Shown here: positions 7,909 through 16,167 of the stretch, piece by piece
Layout of the letters: each line of letters opens with the position of its first letter
Numbering within the stretch: the stretch's first letter is position 1
Assembly (NCBI RefSeq): GCF_014764505.1
Contig: NZ_JACXWX010000046.1
Location: 1 to 37,327 of the forward strand
Source of the DNA: Phormidium tenue FACHB-886
GTDB lineage: Bacteria > Cyanobacteriota > Cyanobacteriia > Elainellales > Elainellaceae
DNA: 37,327 nt
Direction of reading: 5' to 3'
Notes under the pieces: generated by a model
Seen by the model: the letters and a program-made list of their open reading frames with translations, nothing else
The model's database searches: none
What the model was told of the DNA's origin: nothing
Program-made: the position numbers and the translations under genes

Positions 7909-8126
7909 TAACTACAGTCGCGTGAAGAATTGTGGGAGCCGATCGAGGTGGGATGGCGCATTCTACCGCCATCGTTACTTCCTATACTAAGCACTTCTAT
8001 CCTAAGCGGTCTCCTGCAGCAAACTTACCCCTTTTGGGCAGTTTCCTCACTGCAATTCACGATAGGATGAGAGGATAGCTTTACAAATCTTGAAAGAGCC
8101 TTAATTCACCTCATCATAGTGTTCCT

Positions 8127-8393
8127 ATGGCTATTTTTCGTCAATATATTGCACCCCTTATCGTCGTTTTGATCTTCTCATTAGCGCTGGTTGCCGTCAG
8201 CGCTCGTATTTTCTTGCCCCAAGATATGGCAGCGCCTGCGCCGATCGAAGCCAGCGACAAAGCCGCACAGGCTCTAGATAGGCTAAATGACGATGCAGTT
8301 GCAGATTTGCCGCCCTACTCAGAAATGCCCATGCTAGAAAAGCTGGTGAAAGGGCTACCGCCCATCGATGCTAGCCCAGCACCACGGATCTAG
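8127..8393 (+). CDS. Small single-pass membrane protein, 88 aa
   Basis: Hypothetical protein. Residues 8-30 (APLIVVLIFSLALVAVSARIF) form one membrane helix or uncleaved signal anchor. The rest is a Pro/Ala/Asp-rich soluble tail ending in LPPIDASPAPRI. I do not recognise the family. It stands upstream of the GNAT gene with 21 bases between its stop and the likely GNAT ATG, so the two are probably co-transcribed. No clear Shine-Dalgarno precedes the ATG. The region before it (7909-8126) is a divergent promoter zone shared with the ABC gene. Confidence 0.7.
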   Translation: MAIFRQYIAPLIVVLIFSLALVAVSARIFLPQDMAAPAPIEASDKAAQALDRLNDDAVADLPPYSEMPMLEKLVKGLPPIDASPAPRI

Positions 8394-8414
8394 CTACATT
8401 CATTGCGCTGCCTG

Positions 8415-8888
8415 ATGGATCTTTTACCGGGCTACCAACTGCGATCGGGTTCTGGACTCGATCGAGCTTTACTGGTGAAGTTTATGCAGCGGACTTACCA
8501 GGAACTCTATCCTGAGCAAACCTTTGCTCACCTTGCCCAAACCGTTGAGCAATACCTCTCCAAGGATACGCCGCTCTGGTGGGTAACAGCCGCTAGTTCT
8601 GAGGCACCGATTGCCGCTCTATGGCTGGGCAATGCGATTAATCAAGTGACTGGAGATCGCCATGGCTATATCTTCTTGCTGTATGTCCACCCCGCTCACC
8701 GTCGGCAGGGGATTGGTGTGGCTTTGATGCAGCTAGGCGAGCGGTGGGCAGTTGAGCGAGGCGATCGACAGATGGGGCTACAGGTTTTTGCAGATAATCA
8801 GCCTGCCTTGAGCCTGTACCGAAAACTCGGCTACCGAACTCAGTCGCTGCTGTTGATTAAATCACTGCAGGATGAGCAAGAAGGATGA
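8415..8888 (+). CDS. GNAT-family N-acetyltransferase
   Basis: Acetyl-CoA-dependent acyltransferase of the GNAT fold, 157 aa from the ATG at 8415; a TTG at 8403 would add four residues. The acetyl-CoA-binding motif A is visible as YVHPAHRRQGIGVALM (R/Q-X-X-G-X-G/A form). The C-terminal motif B is NQPALSLYRKLGYR, as in RimI-like members. The acceptor substrate cannot be deduced. It sits directly downstream of the small membrane protein gene on the same strand. Confidence 0.88.
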   Translation: MDLLPGYQLRSGSGLDRALLVKFMQRTYQELYPEQTFAHLAQTVEQYLSKDTPLWWVTAASSEAPIAALWLGNAINQVTGDRHGYIFLLYVHPAHRRQGIGVALMQLGERWAVERGDRQMGLQVFADNQPALSLYRKLGYRTQSLLLIKSLQDEQEG

Positions 8889-9228
8889 TTGAGGCTGTCT
8901 CTCACTGCTCGTGCTCTTCCTGCTTCTGCATAGCTTAAGGCATCCCAGTACTGAAGATAGACAGATTGTTGGGATTACTATCAATCCTTGAAGCATCAAT
9001 TTACTATTTACTACAGAATAGCAATATCTGCATTGCTTTAGAGATTTTATTAACCAAGGCAGAGTCAATCAATTGGTTTGAATCAATTGCTGAATTAATA
9101 CAGCTGTTATTGGTTTCTAGGTGTTCAGGCAGTCTTTTTTGTGATTCATTTGCTTGAGTACGTAAAATATACTTCACCATACACTGACAGCAAACAGATT
9201 TCTTGTTTAACTGTGAGTTTAATCATAG

Positions 9229-9329
9229 TACGCCGCTGCGCGCCCAGAATACAATATTTCTTGTGTAAAAGCCCCGCTACGTGGGGCTTTTACACAAGAA
9301 ATATGTCCTGACACACGCGCAGCGCCATA
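9229..9329. repeat. Nested long inverted repeat (hairpin)
   Basis: The core is a perfect 22-bp inverted repeat (9254-9275 and 9283-9304) around a 7-base centre; within the centre, one further C-G pair and a G-T wobble leave a TAC loop. Outside it a second pair of arms, 9229-9242 and 9316-9329, matches at 12 of 14 positions around a TGCGCG-type core. The core could terminate transcription on either strand. The nested outer arms are more than a terminator needs and suggest a REP- or MITE-like element. Confidence 0.9.
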
Positions 9330-9454
9330 TCTGCCAAACGTTTGATGAGTTCAGCCTGAGGGCGAGCGAATTCATCATAGCTGGTTAAAACTGGCTCACG
9401 ATCGTCGAGATTGGAGAAACTTACTCCTCGATTGAATTGGGCACCGTTTGAACG
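9290..9454 (-). pseudogene. Gene remnant without a start codon, unknown family
   Basis: A minus-strand frame of 54 codons is open from a TAG just upstream (9455-9457) to a TAA at 9290-9292. Its composition is protein-like (GVSFSNLDDREPVLTSYDEF, then AELIKRLADMALRV). There is no ATG, GTG or TTG near its beginning. The stop codon lies inside the right arm of the long hairpin, as if the hairpin were or became the terminator. I read it as the surviving 3' end of a gene lost when the adhesin region was rearranged. Confidence 0.4.
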
Positions 9455-9496
9455 CTATAAACACAATCTGAAAGGATAATCTGAAGACAAAAATGG

Positions 9497-12400
9497 ATGA
9501 GCAGCGCTAGTTCTTTTGCTGACTGCTTAACAATTGCGCCTGAGCCGCCGAATAATACTATAGTGCTTTCAACAGTTGCAACAGCAAACATCAAGATGCA
9601 GTCTCACCAGTTCGTCAAAACTTGCTTGGGTTTGGGAGGTCTGATTGCGGCGATTGGACTGACTGCAAAACCGATGCAGGCACAGTTGAACTTAACCCCC
9701 GATAGCACTGCCGGAAGCCGAGTAGAATCGATCAATGCCACTACCGATCGCATTATCGGCGGCACTCGCCCCCAGAACGGAGCAAATCTGTTTCACAGCT
9801 TCTCTGAGTTCAATGTGCCAGAGGGTCGAGCGGCGGTATTTGCCGCGCCAGACGGGGTGCAGAATATCTTGAGCCGGGTGACGGGTAGCGATCCATCCGA
9901 TATTTTGGGGACGCTGGGAGCAGAAGGCACCGCCAATTTGTTTCTAATGAATCCCAACGGTATTTTGTTTGGGCGCAATGCTCGTTTAGATGTCGGCGGT
10001 TCATTTGTGGGTACCACTGCCACCGCTATTCAGTTTGGCACGCAGGGCTTCTTTGCTGCCTCAGCTGCTGCCCCTTCACCGCTGCTAACCGTTAGCCCAT
10101 CGGCACTGCTGTTCAACCAAATTACGACTGCCAACCCTGCTATCGTCAATCGCGCCGCTAACTTACAGGTACCAGATGGGAGAACTTTAGCGCTGGTAGG
10201 CGGGCAAGTCAGACTCGAAGGCAGCACGCTGAGGGCACTGGGGGGAGGAATTGAACTGGGTGGGGCGATCGCGCCCGGAGTTGTGGGCATTACTGCAGAC
10301 GACACTCAGCTCAACCTTAGTTTTCCGGATAGTTTGCCACGGGCAGATGTGTCGATTGCAAACGACTCTGAGCTGGATGTCAGAGCGGCGAACAACGGCA
10401 ACATCGCCATTTACGCAGACGATCTCAATATTTCAGGCGGCAGTAGTCTACAGTCCGGAAACGCTTTTACAGAGAGGGTGGGCGGCAGTCAGGCGGGAGA
10501 GATTGTCCTCAACGCCACTGGAGCCACTCGCCTCAGCGACCGCAGCCAAATCATCAATCAGGTTGGATATCCAGTACCGCAAACGATCGGAAACAATGGC
10601 AATATTCGGATCACGACAGGCTCGCTGCTCGTCTCGGGCGGCTCAATCGTGGAGAGCAGCACCTTTGGACGCGGCAATGCGGGGGATATCGAAATTGTGG
10701 CTCGCGATCGCGTCCTGCTTGATGGATTTGTTCCGTCTGGAGAGAATGAAATTCAATCGAGCGGGGTCGTCAGCATCGTATATAACACTGCCCAAGGGCA
10801 AGGCGGCGATATTCGGATTCGCGCCAATTCGGTTGCAGTGAGGGATGCAGCGGCAATTAGCGCTTTCTCGTTTGGGCAAGGCAATACTGGCGACATCGAG
10901 ATTGTGGGCCACGAGCAAGTGTTGTTTGAGGGAGCCACGCCAGCAGCAGGCGGGCGCTCCAGCAATGCCCTTACCTTTGTGTTTTACAATGCCCGCGGAC
11001 AGGGGGGCGATATTCGCATCACTGCCGATCGCGGCTCGATCCAGCTTTCCAATGGGGGTGAAGTGCTGGCATTTACGGCGGGGCAGGGCAATGCAGGTAG
11101 GATTACGCTCACTGCTGGCGATCGGGTTTCTGTGGATGGCTACAGCCCAACCCGACAAGAGGTCAGCGCCATCCGCTCTCAGGTAATTGGCAGCGGTGTG
11201 GGGCAAAGTGATGATATTCAAATCACAGCCGACGAAGTTTTCGTCACAAATGGCGGCAGCATCAATGCAGGAACAGACGGACGCGGAGATGCGGGCGATG
11301 TCATTCTCAACGCTGGCGATCGGGTGGTGCTAGACGGCATTGCCATTACCCCAAAAGCACGCTACCGCAGCGCAATCAGTGCTGCGGTTTATCGCAATGG
11401 CGTTGGGCAGGGCGGCACGGTGTGGCTCTCTACGGATCGGCTCTCCGTTAGCAATGGGGCAGCCATTCTGGCACAGAGCAGCGGAGAGGGGGATGCGGGC
11501 GATGTGGAGATAAGAGCCCGCGGTCGGGTTTCTTTCGATGGAGTGGTGTTTGACGAAGGCAGTGATCGAACCCAAGACCTGCGGAGTGGCATCTTCACCC
11601 TAACTGATTCAACGTCCGAAGGAAACGGAGGGACTATCCGATTGAGTGCTGACACAGTTTCGCTAAGCAATGGCGCCGAACTGCAGGCTAGCACTGCTGG
11701 CATTGGCAATGCAGGCAGCATTCGGCTGGACGTGGGGTCACTGACAATCCGCAGCGGTGCTAACCTCGATGCCACCACAGGCGGTATCGGCAATGGCGGC
11801 AATCTGCTGATTGTTGCCCGCGATCGCGTCTTGATCGATGGCTTTGCCCTAGAACCCGTTCAGCCAGACTTCAATCCCAGCAGTATTTCCAGCGTCGTGG
11901 CATCTAATGGGCAGGGGCAAGGCGGCAGTATTCGCATTTTCGCCGATCGCCTCTCAGTCACCAATGGCGGTGAGCTGGTGACAACTACACAGGGACGCGG
12001 GAATGCAGGGAATATCAGCTTGTCTGCCCGCAGGATTGTGTTTGATGGAACGCTTCCCAATCCGGTAGCGGGCAGTAGCGTTGCGGCTTTAACTGTGGAA
12101 CCTAATGCTCAAGGGCGTGGTGGCACACTGCAGCTTACCGCAGATTCACTCTCGATTACCAATGGAGCGCGGCTGTTTGCTAATACATTTGGGCAGGGAC
12201 GGGCAGGCAGTATTAATCTAAGCGCCGATCGCATGGCTATAGATGGCAGCAGCCGCGATGGGCAAGTGCCCAGCGGTATTTTTGCCGAAGTTGGCGAAAT
12301 TGGCAAAGGACAAGGCGGCAATATCCGCATTACGACGGATTCCCTTACCCTGAGCAATCGAGCCAGCCTGTCTGCCAGTACAACCGCCGAAAGCGGAGAG

Positions 12401-13741
12401 GCGATCGACGGTGGAGATATTACCATCCAAGCACAACAGCTCAGGCTGGACAGGGGCGCCAACCTGACCGCCAGCAGCACCGGAACAGGCAGGGCTGGCA
12501 CGATGAGCATTACCGCTGAAGAGATCGACTTGAGTAATGGTGCCAGTCTCTCAGCAGGAACGCGCTCGACTCAAGGTGGAGATATGCGAATTACTGCCGA
12601 TCGCTTACGACTACAAGACAACGCTGAGATTTCTGCGGCAACTCGATCGGGACGCGGCGGTAATATTAGCTTGAACGCTGCAAATATTTCTCTAAACGAT
12701 AGTCGCATTTCTGCAACAACCCGATCGGGACGCGGCGGCAACGTTGAGGTGAACACTTCAGATACACTGCAGCTCGATCGCAGCCGCATTTCTGCCTCAA
12801 CCAACAGCGGACAGGCGGGTAGCTTGCAAATCGAAGCAGCAGGTTTGGTGCAGCTTGAGCAAGGCAGCAGTTTATCCGTAGAGGCGACTGGTGGCGGTAC
12901 GGCTCGCAGCTTAGCTGTGGAGGCCGGGCAACTGGTTCTCAACGATCGCTCAAACCTCACAGTCAGCAGCCCCCAAGGGCAAGCAGGCAACTTAACCGTG
13001 GCGGCCGGGGCAGTTAGCCTCGATCGGGCTCGCCTCAGCGCCAACACAGGTGCAGATACGCCCCAAAACCAAGCCACAGGAAACATTACAGTGCAATCTC
13101 CCCTGTTGACGCTAAACAATCAAAGCCGGATTGAAACGAATGCAACCTCAGAAGCGCAGGGAGGAAACATCCGCTTGGATACCAATTTCATTGCGGCCCA
13201 GGGAAACAGCGATATCACTGCAGATGCGATTAATGATTTTGGTGGGCAAGTCATTATCGACGCTCAGGGGCTATTTGGGATCGATTCCCGTCAGCAAGCA
13301 ACTCTCGAAAGCGATATTACTGCAACCTCTGCGAGGGGAGCAGAATTTAGTGGCGTGGTGCAGGTCAATACCCCAGACACCGACCCCAGCCAAGGACTGA
13401 TTGAACTACCTGCGGAGGTACTCGATCGGACCCAACAGGTTGCAGAAGGCTGCGGCACCGAAGACAGCTTCAATCAATTTGTCGTCACGGGGCGCGGGGG
13501 ATTGCCGCCCAGCCCTACCGATGTCCAAGCCAGTGGGGTGCTGGTAGGATGGGCAACTTTGCCGATGGCTCAGGCAACAGAGCAGCCCGCCCCTGCTGAA
13601 ATTCCTCTTCCCACGACTCAACCTGAGGCGATCGCTGAAGCGCAAGGCTGGATTACAGATGCTCAAGGTAGGATCGTCTTGATTGCCCAATCGGGTGCGA
13701 TACCGCATCAGTCTATTTCCAGTCAAAATTGCTCTCTGTAA
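9497..13741 (+). CDS. Filamentous-haemagglutinin-like two-partner-secretion protein
   Basis: Predicted secreted exoprotein of 1414 aa. A signal peptide ends near KPMQA-QLNL. Next comes the TPS/haemagglutination-activity domain, with NGANLFHSFSEFNV and the diagnostic NPNGILFG motif (about residues 150-160). The rest is a long beta-helix built of roughly nine repeats of 70-95 residues. Each has the form GQGGDIRI, a short strand, NGA, GQGNAGDI, then RVxxDG, and later repeats are shorter. The C-terminus (GWITDAQGRIVLIA... NCSL) is common in cyanobacterial members. ATG 9497 gives a 33-residue extension before the hydrophobic core. ATG 9596 would begin exactly at the signal peptide and may be the true start. 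No TpsB/FhaC transporter is in the window. Confidence 0.92.
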   Translation: MSSASSFADCLTIAPEPPNNTIVLSTVATANIKMQSHQFVKTCLGLGGLIAAIGLTAKPMQAQLNLTPDSTAGSRVESINATTDRIIGGTRPQNGANLFHSFSEFNVPEGRAAVFAAPDGVQNILSRVTGSDPSDILGTLGAEGTANLFLMNPNGILFGRNARLDVGGSFVGTTATAIQFGTQGFFAASAAAPSPLLTVSPSALLFNQITTANPAIVNRAANLQVPDGRTLALVGGQVRLEGSTLRALGGGIELGGAIAPGVVGITADDTQLNLSFPDSLPRADVSIANDSELDVRAANNGNIAIYADDLNISGGSSLQSGNAFTERVGGSQAGEIVLNATGATRLSDRSQIINQVGYPVPQTIGNNGNIRITTGSLLVSGGSIVESSTFGRGNAGDIEIVARDRVLLDGFVPSGENEIQSSGVVSIVYNTAQGQGGDIRIRANSVAVRDAAAISAFSFGQGNTGDIEIVGHEQVLFEGATPAAGGRSSNALTFVFYNARGQGGDIRITADRGSIQLSNGGEVLAFTAGQGNAGRITLTAGDRVSVDGYSPTRQEVSAIRSQVIGSGVGQSDDIQITADEVFVTNGGSINAGTDGRGDAGDVILNAGDRVVLDGIAITPKARYRSAISAAVYRNGVGQGGTVWLSTDRLSVSNGAAILAQSSGEGDAGDVEIRARGRVSFDGVVFDEGSDRTQDLRSGIFTLTDSTSEGNGGTIRLSADTVSLSNGAELQASTAGIGNAGSIRLDVGSLTIRSGANLDATTGGIGNGGNLLIVARDRVLIDGFALEPVQPDFNPSSISSVVASNGQGQGGSIRIFADRLSVTNGGELVTTTQGRGNAGNISLSARRIVFDGTLPNPVAGSSVAALTVEPNAQGRGGTLQLTADSLSITNGARLFANTFGQGRAGSINLSADRMAIDGSSRDGQVPSGIFAEVGEIGKGQGGNIRITTDSLTLSNRASLSASTTAESGEAIDGGDITIQAQQLRLDRGANLTASSTGTGRAGTMSITAEEIDLSNGASLSAGTRSTQGGDMRITADRLRLQDNAEISAATRSGRGGNISLNAANISLNDSRISATTRSGRGGNVEVNTSDTLQLDRSRISASTNSGQAGSLQIEAAGLVQLEQGSSLSVEATGGGTARSLAVEAGQLVLNDRSNLTVSSPQGQAGNLTVAAGAVSLDRARLSANTGADTPQNQATGNITVQSPLLTLNNQSRIETNATSEAQGGNIRLDTNFIAAQGNSDITADAINDFGGQVIIDAQGLFGIDSRQQATLESDITATSARGAEFSGVVQVNTPDTDPSQGLIELPAEVLDRTQQVAEGCGTEDSFNQFVVTGRGGLPPSPTDVQASGVLVGWATLPMAQATEQPAPAEIPLPTTQPEAIAEAQGWITDAQGRIVLIAQSGAIPHQSISSQNCSL

Positions 13742-13760
13742 AGCTTGCCCAATAGAGTTT

Positions 13761-14105
13761 ATGCCTTTTCCTAAAGAGAAATCCGTCAAGCGCGATATCC
13801 GCCTTTCTGCAACTGCCATCATTTGGGGCTGCACGACGGGGATGTTGGCAATTTGTCTGTCGTTAACTAACGAACCGCATCAAGGCAGCCAAGGCACGAC
13901 CATTTCGCTCGCCCTGCTGGCGGCGGCGGTGAGTACGGTGGTAGTATGGAATTCAATGAAAAGCGCCCAGCCTAGCATGGAAGCAGCTGAGCAAATTAGA
14001 CAACTCAAAGAGCGAATTATCGATTTAGAGGCGATCGCCAGCTCCAGTGAAATAGAGTGGCATCGATCGATCCAGCCTGCCGCCAAGCAAGATCTGCCGC
14101 AGTGA
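13761..14105 (+). CDS. Small two-helix membrane protein with C-terminal coiled coil
   Basis: Hypothetical protein of 114 aa from ATG 13761; a longer frame from 13683 would overlap the adhesin gene and looks spurious. Two hydrophobic helices are visible, at about 17-35 (SATAIIWGCTTGMLAICLSL) and about 48-64 (SLALLAAAVSTVVVWNSM). A charged heptad-like segment (EAAEQIRQLKERIIDLEAIA) then probably forms a coiled coil. It starts 19 bases after the adhesin stop, so it is likely co-transcribed. I do not recognise the family; a link to adhesin export or anchoring is only positional. Confidence 0.65.
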   Translation: MPFPKEKSVKRDIRLSATAIIWGCTTGMLAICLSLTNEPHQGSQGTTISLALLAAAVSTVVVWNSMKSAQPSMEAAEQIRQLKERIIDLEAIASSSEIEWHRSIQPAAKQDLPQ

Positions 14106-14268
14106 ACCCCCATCTTCCGCATCGTTGAAGCTTAGCGCAGCATCGCTCAACTATAGACTAACCATGCCCAACCGTGGAGGGCTAACCGAACCTTCCCGCC
14201 CTTGCCAGCTTATTCCTCTGTCTACCTAGAATTAAATCTATAGCGATTCTCAATCGCGTGAGGTACAG

Positions 14269-14294
14269 GTTTTTTGTGGCGCACCACAAAAAAC
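14269..14294. repeat. 11-bp perfect inverted repeat upstream of the Deg-like protease gene
   Basis: Arms 14269-14279 and 14284-14294 (GTTTTTTGTGG and complement) enclose a 4-base loop CGCA. It lies in the 290-base gap between 14106 and 14395, which holds no gene. It may terminate the preceding gene or lie in the leader of the protease mRNA. A shorter palindrome, AGCGC-GAA-GCGCT, follows about 15 bases later. Confidence 0.85.
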
Positions 14295-14395
14295 ATCCTT
14301 CATTTGAGCGCGAAGCGCTACATAGCAAATCTCAAAGCAGCGATGCTAATGACAGAAGCACCGCAGCGATTCATGTCCTTCGAGAGTGACGACCC

Positions 14396-15571
14396 ATGAT
14401 CACGCGCATCTTTGCACCCATTCTTGCAGCTGTTTTAGGGGCAGTTCTCGCCCTTAGCTCGCTTCAATTTCCTGTGTGGGCAACCTCGCTACAGCCTACC
14501 CCAATTCATTCGTCTTCTGGTACAGTCGTGGCGCAAGCGCCAATTAGCCGCAGCACCAGCTTTGTATCGGCAGCCGTGGAGCGGGTCGGCAATGCGGTTG
14601 TCCGGATCAACACCGAGCGCACCATTACGCGCAACCCTGACCCAGTTTTCAATGATCCTTTCTTCCGGCGCTTCTTTGGCAGTGATGCCCCAATGGCTCC
14701 TTACGAAGAGCGGCTAGAAGGACAAGGGTCAGGCTTTGTGGTGGATGAAAACGGCACGATTTTGACAAATGCCCACGTCGTAGCGCAAGCCGATCGCGTT
14801 ACGGTCACGCTAACAGATGGGCGCAGCGTTGAAGGCAAAGTGCTAGGCGCAGATGAAGTCACAGATTTGGCAGTGGTAAAGATCGACCTGCCCGAGAAAA
14901 CGATCGCACCGCTGGGTGACTCCGATCAGGTGCAAGTTGGCGATTGGGCGATCGCGGTGGGCAATCCGCTGGGTCTAGATAACACTGTGACGCTAGGCAT
15001 TGTCAGCACCCTCAACCGCTCTAGCGCCGTGGCAGGCATTCCTGATAAACGGCTTGACTTCATCCAAACAGATGCAGCAATCAATCCGGGTAATTCTGGA
15101 GGTCCCTTGCTCAACGAACAAGGCGAAGTGATTGGCATCAATACGGCAATTCGCGCTAATGCGATGGGCATTGGTTTTGCAATTCCCATCAACAAAGCTA
15201 AAGAGATTATGCCGCAGCTGATTCGGGGTGAACAAGTCTCGCATCCCTATCTAGGTGTGCAGATCGCCACCCTCACCCCAGACTTGGCAAAGCAAAACAA
15301 CAGCGATCCAAACGCAACAGTGACGCTACCCGAGGTAAATGGGGCGTTAGTGATTGGCGTTGTGCCCAATTCGCCTGCGGCAACAGGCGGCATTCGACGC
15401 GGTGATGTAATCACAAAAATTGATGGACAAGACATTGCGGCTGCCGATCGCCTGCAGAATCTGGTCGACCGAACTCAGGTGGGGCAAACTTTACGAATCA
15501 CAGTCCGCCGGGGCAATAGCACTCAGCAGCTTTCCATCCGCCCGGCAGAGCTGCAGGCCAAATCTCCGTAG
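14396..15571 (+). CDS. Deg/Hho-type trypsin-like serine protease with PDZ domain
   Basis: Periplasmic or membrane-associated quality-control protease of the DegP/HtrA family, 391 aa. An N-terminal hydrophobic signal (residues 1-30) is followed by a variable linker. In the protease domain the triad is H127 (TNAHVV), D157 (VTDLAVVKI) and S234 (GNSGGP). A single PDZ domain (about 280-385) carries the YLGV carboxylate-binding loop (PYLGVQI) and a GDVI motif. One PDZ rather than two fits the cyanobacterial HhoA/HhoB/HtrA group; which paralogue this is cannot be told by eye. Start is ATG 14396. A hairpin at 15620-15654 lies 48 bases past the stop. Confidence 0.95.
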   Translation: MITRIFAPILAAVLGAVLALSSLQFPVWATSLQPTPIHSSSGTVVAQAPISRSTSFVSAAVERVGNAVVRINTERTITRNPDPVFNDPFFRRFFGSDAPMAPYEERLEGQGSGFVVDENGTILTNAHVVAQADRVTVTLTDGRSVEGKVLGADEVTDLAVVKIDLPEKTIAPLGDSDQVQVGDWAIAVGNPLGLDNTVTLGIVSTLNRSSAVAGIPDKRLDFIQTDAAINPGNSGGPLLNEQGEVIGINTAIRANAMGIGFAIPINKAKEIMPQLIRGEQVSHPYLGVQIATLTPDLAKQNNSDPNATVTLPEVNGALVIGVVPNSPAATGGIRRGDVITKIDGQDIAAADRLQNLVDRTQVGQTLRITVRRGNSTQQLSIRPAELQAKSP

Positions 15572-15619
15572 AGAAGCTGCATGTTGTGTTTGGTTTAGTG
15601 GCATTTTATAGCTGATGTT

Positions 15620-15654
15620 AAATAGGGGGAGGCACTTCATGCCTCCCCCTATTT
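15620..15654. terminator. Hairpin terminator between the Deg protease gene and the minus-strand gene
   Basis: A perfect 15-bp inverted repeat (15620-15634, 15640-15654) encloses a 5-base loop. The arms end in AAAT/ATTT, so the structure has short T runs on both strands. It lies between converging genes and probably serves both. Confidence 0.8.
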
Positions 15655-15701
15655 GATGTTGGATCTGAAGATTTCTAATGCTGACAGTAACACTGCAGCC
15701 G

Positions 15702-15733
15702 CGATTACTTAGGAAAACGATTACTTAGGAAAA
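15702..15733. repeat. 16-bp direct tandem duplication
   Basis: CGATTACTTAGGAAAA occurs twice in a row (15702-15717, 15718-15733). The second copy contains the 3' end and stop codon of the minus-strand gene, so the duplication adds a copy of the stop region beyond the gene. Confidence 0.97.
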
Positions 15734-16067
15734 CGTGAATCGTAGAGCAGATCATCCCAGCCAAATAATTCTCTGCCTCTTGCCTCATCTCGTAGGGCTA
15801 GATGTGCCACCGGCTCGGCGGTTGAACTAGTGGGTGGTTTGCTCGGCTGGGCAGAACTGGAGTCAGCCTTAGATTGACTGGAAGTAGAGGTAGAGGCGGC
15901 AAACACAGAAGACTTGTGGATTAAAGGAGAAGACTGACCCGATCGAGCCGACGATCGCTGTTTGTTCAATAGGGCTTGTTTTATGGCATTGGGCAGCGTT
16001 TCCCATTCTATCTGGTCGTCTTTCAGCAGTCGCCATCGCTGACCTCATGCGGCTGTGAATGCCGCAT
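15721..16067 (-). pseudogene. Small gene with an apparent frameshift, unknown family
   Basis: The minus-strand frame ending at 15721 is open back to a TGA at 16045-16047. It reads RWRLLKDDQIEWETLPNA and IKQALLNKQ, then a Ser/Thr-rich linker, then LRDEARGRELFGWDDLLYDS near the end. No ATG lies in this frame; only a TTG at 15969 inside the conserved-looking part. An ATG at 16065-16067 opens another frame (MRHSQPHEV...) that closes after 14 codons. The two would join if about one base were gained or lost near 16030-16045. Either the gene is a recent frameshift mutant, the assembly has an error, or a non-canonical start is used. Function unknown. Confidence 0.45.
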
Positions 16068-16167
16068 CTTAGCCCGTTTCAATTCCTACCTCTAGCTATT
16101 GCTATTAAGTAAATCTGCCGATCTAGCTGCAGTAGCCAAAAGCCAAAATGCCGCGATCGCGAGCGGT

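Larger units (their letters stand above)
8889..9496. other. Intergenic region with a remnant ORF and a long hairpin
   Basis: About 600 bases without an intact gene. The first 350 bases are AT-rich and hold only open frames that I judge accidental. The second half contains the minus-strand remnant at 9290-9454 and the palindrome at 9229-9329. The last 50 bases are the leader of the adhesin gene. Confidence 0.7.

Noticed and set aside
8966-9157. Plus-strand frame of 63 codons in AT-rich intergenic DNA
   Set aside because: It begins at TTG without a Shine-Dalgarno; Leu/Ile/Ser-rich composition is expected from AT-rich DNA.
10600-12660. Regularly spaced GC-rich repeats that might be taken for a CRISPR array
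   Set aside because: They are in-frame protein repeats (GQGG...GNAGD...DG) with diverged units and no uniform repeat or spacer size.
12571-13119. Minus-strand frame of 182 codons inside the adhesin gene
   Set aside because: The repetitive adhesin coding sequence leaves its mirror frame open; the content is Pro/Ser/Arg low complexity.
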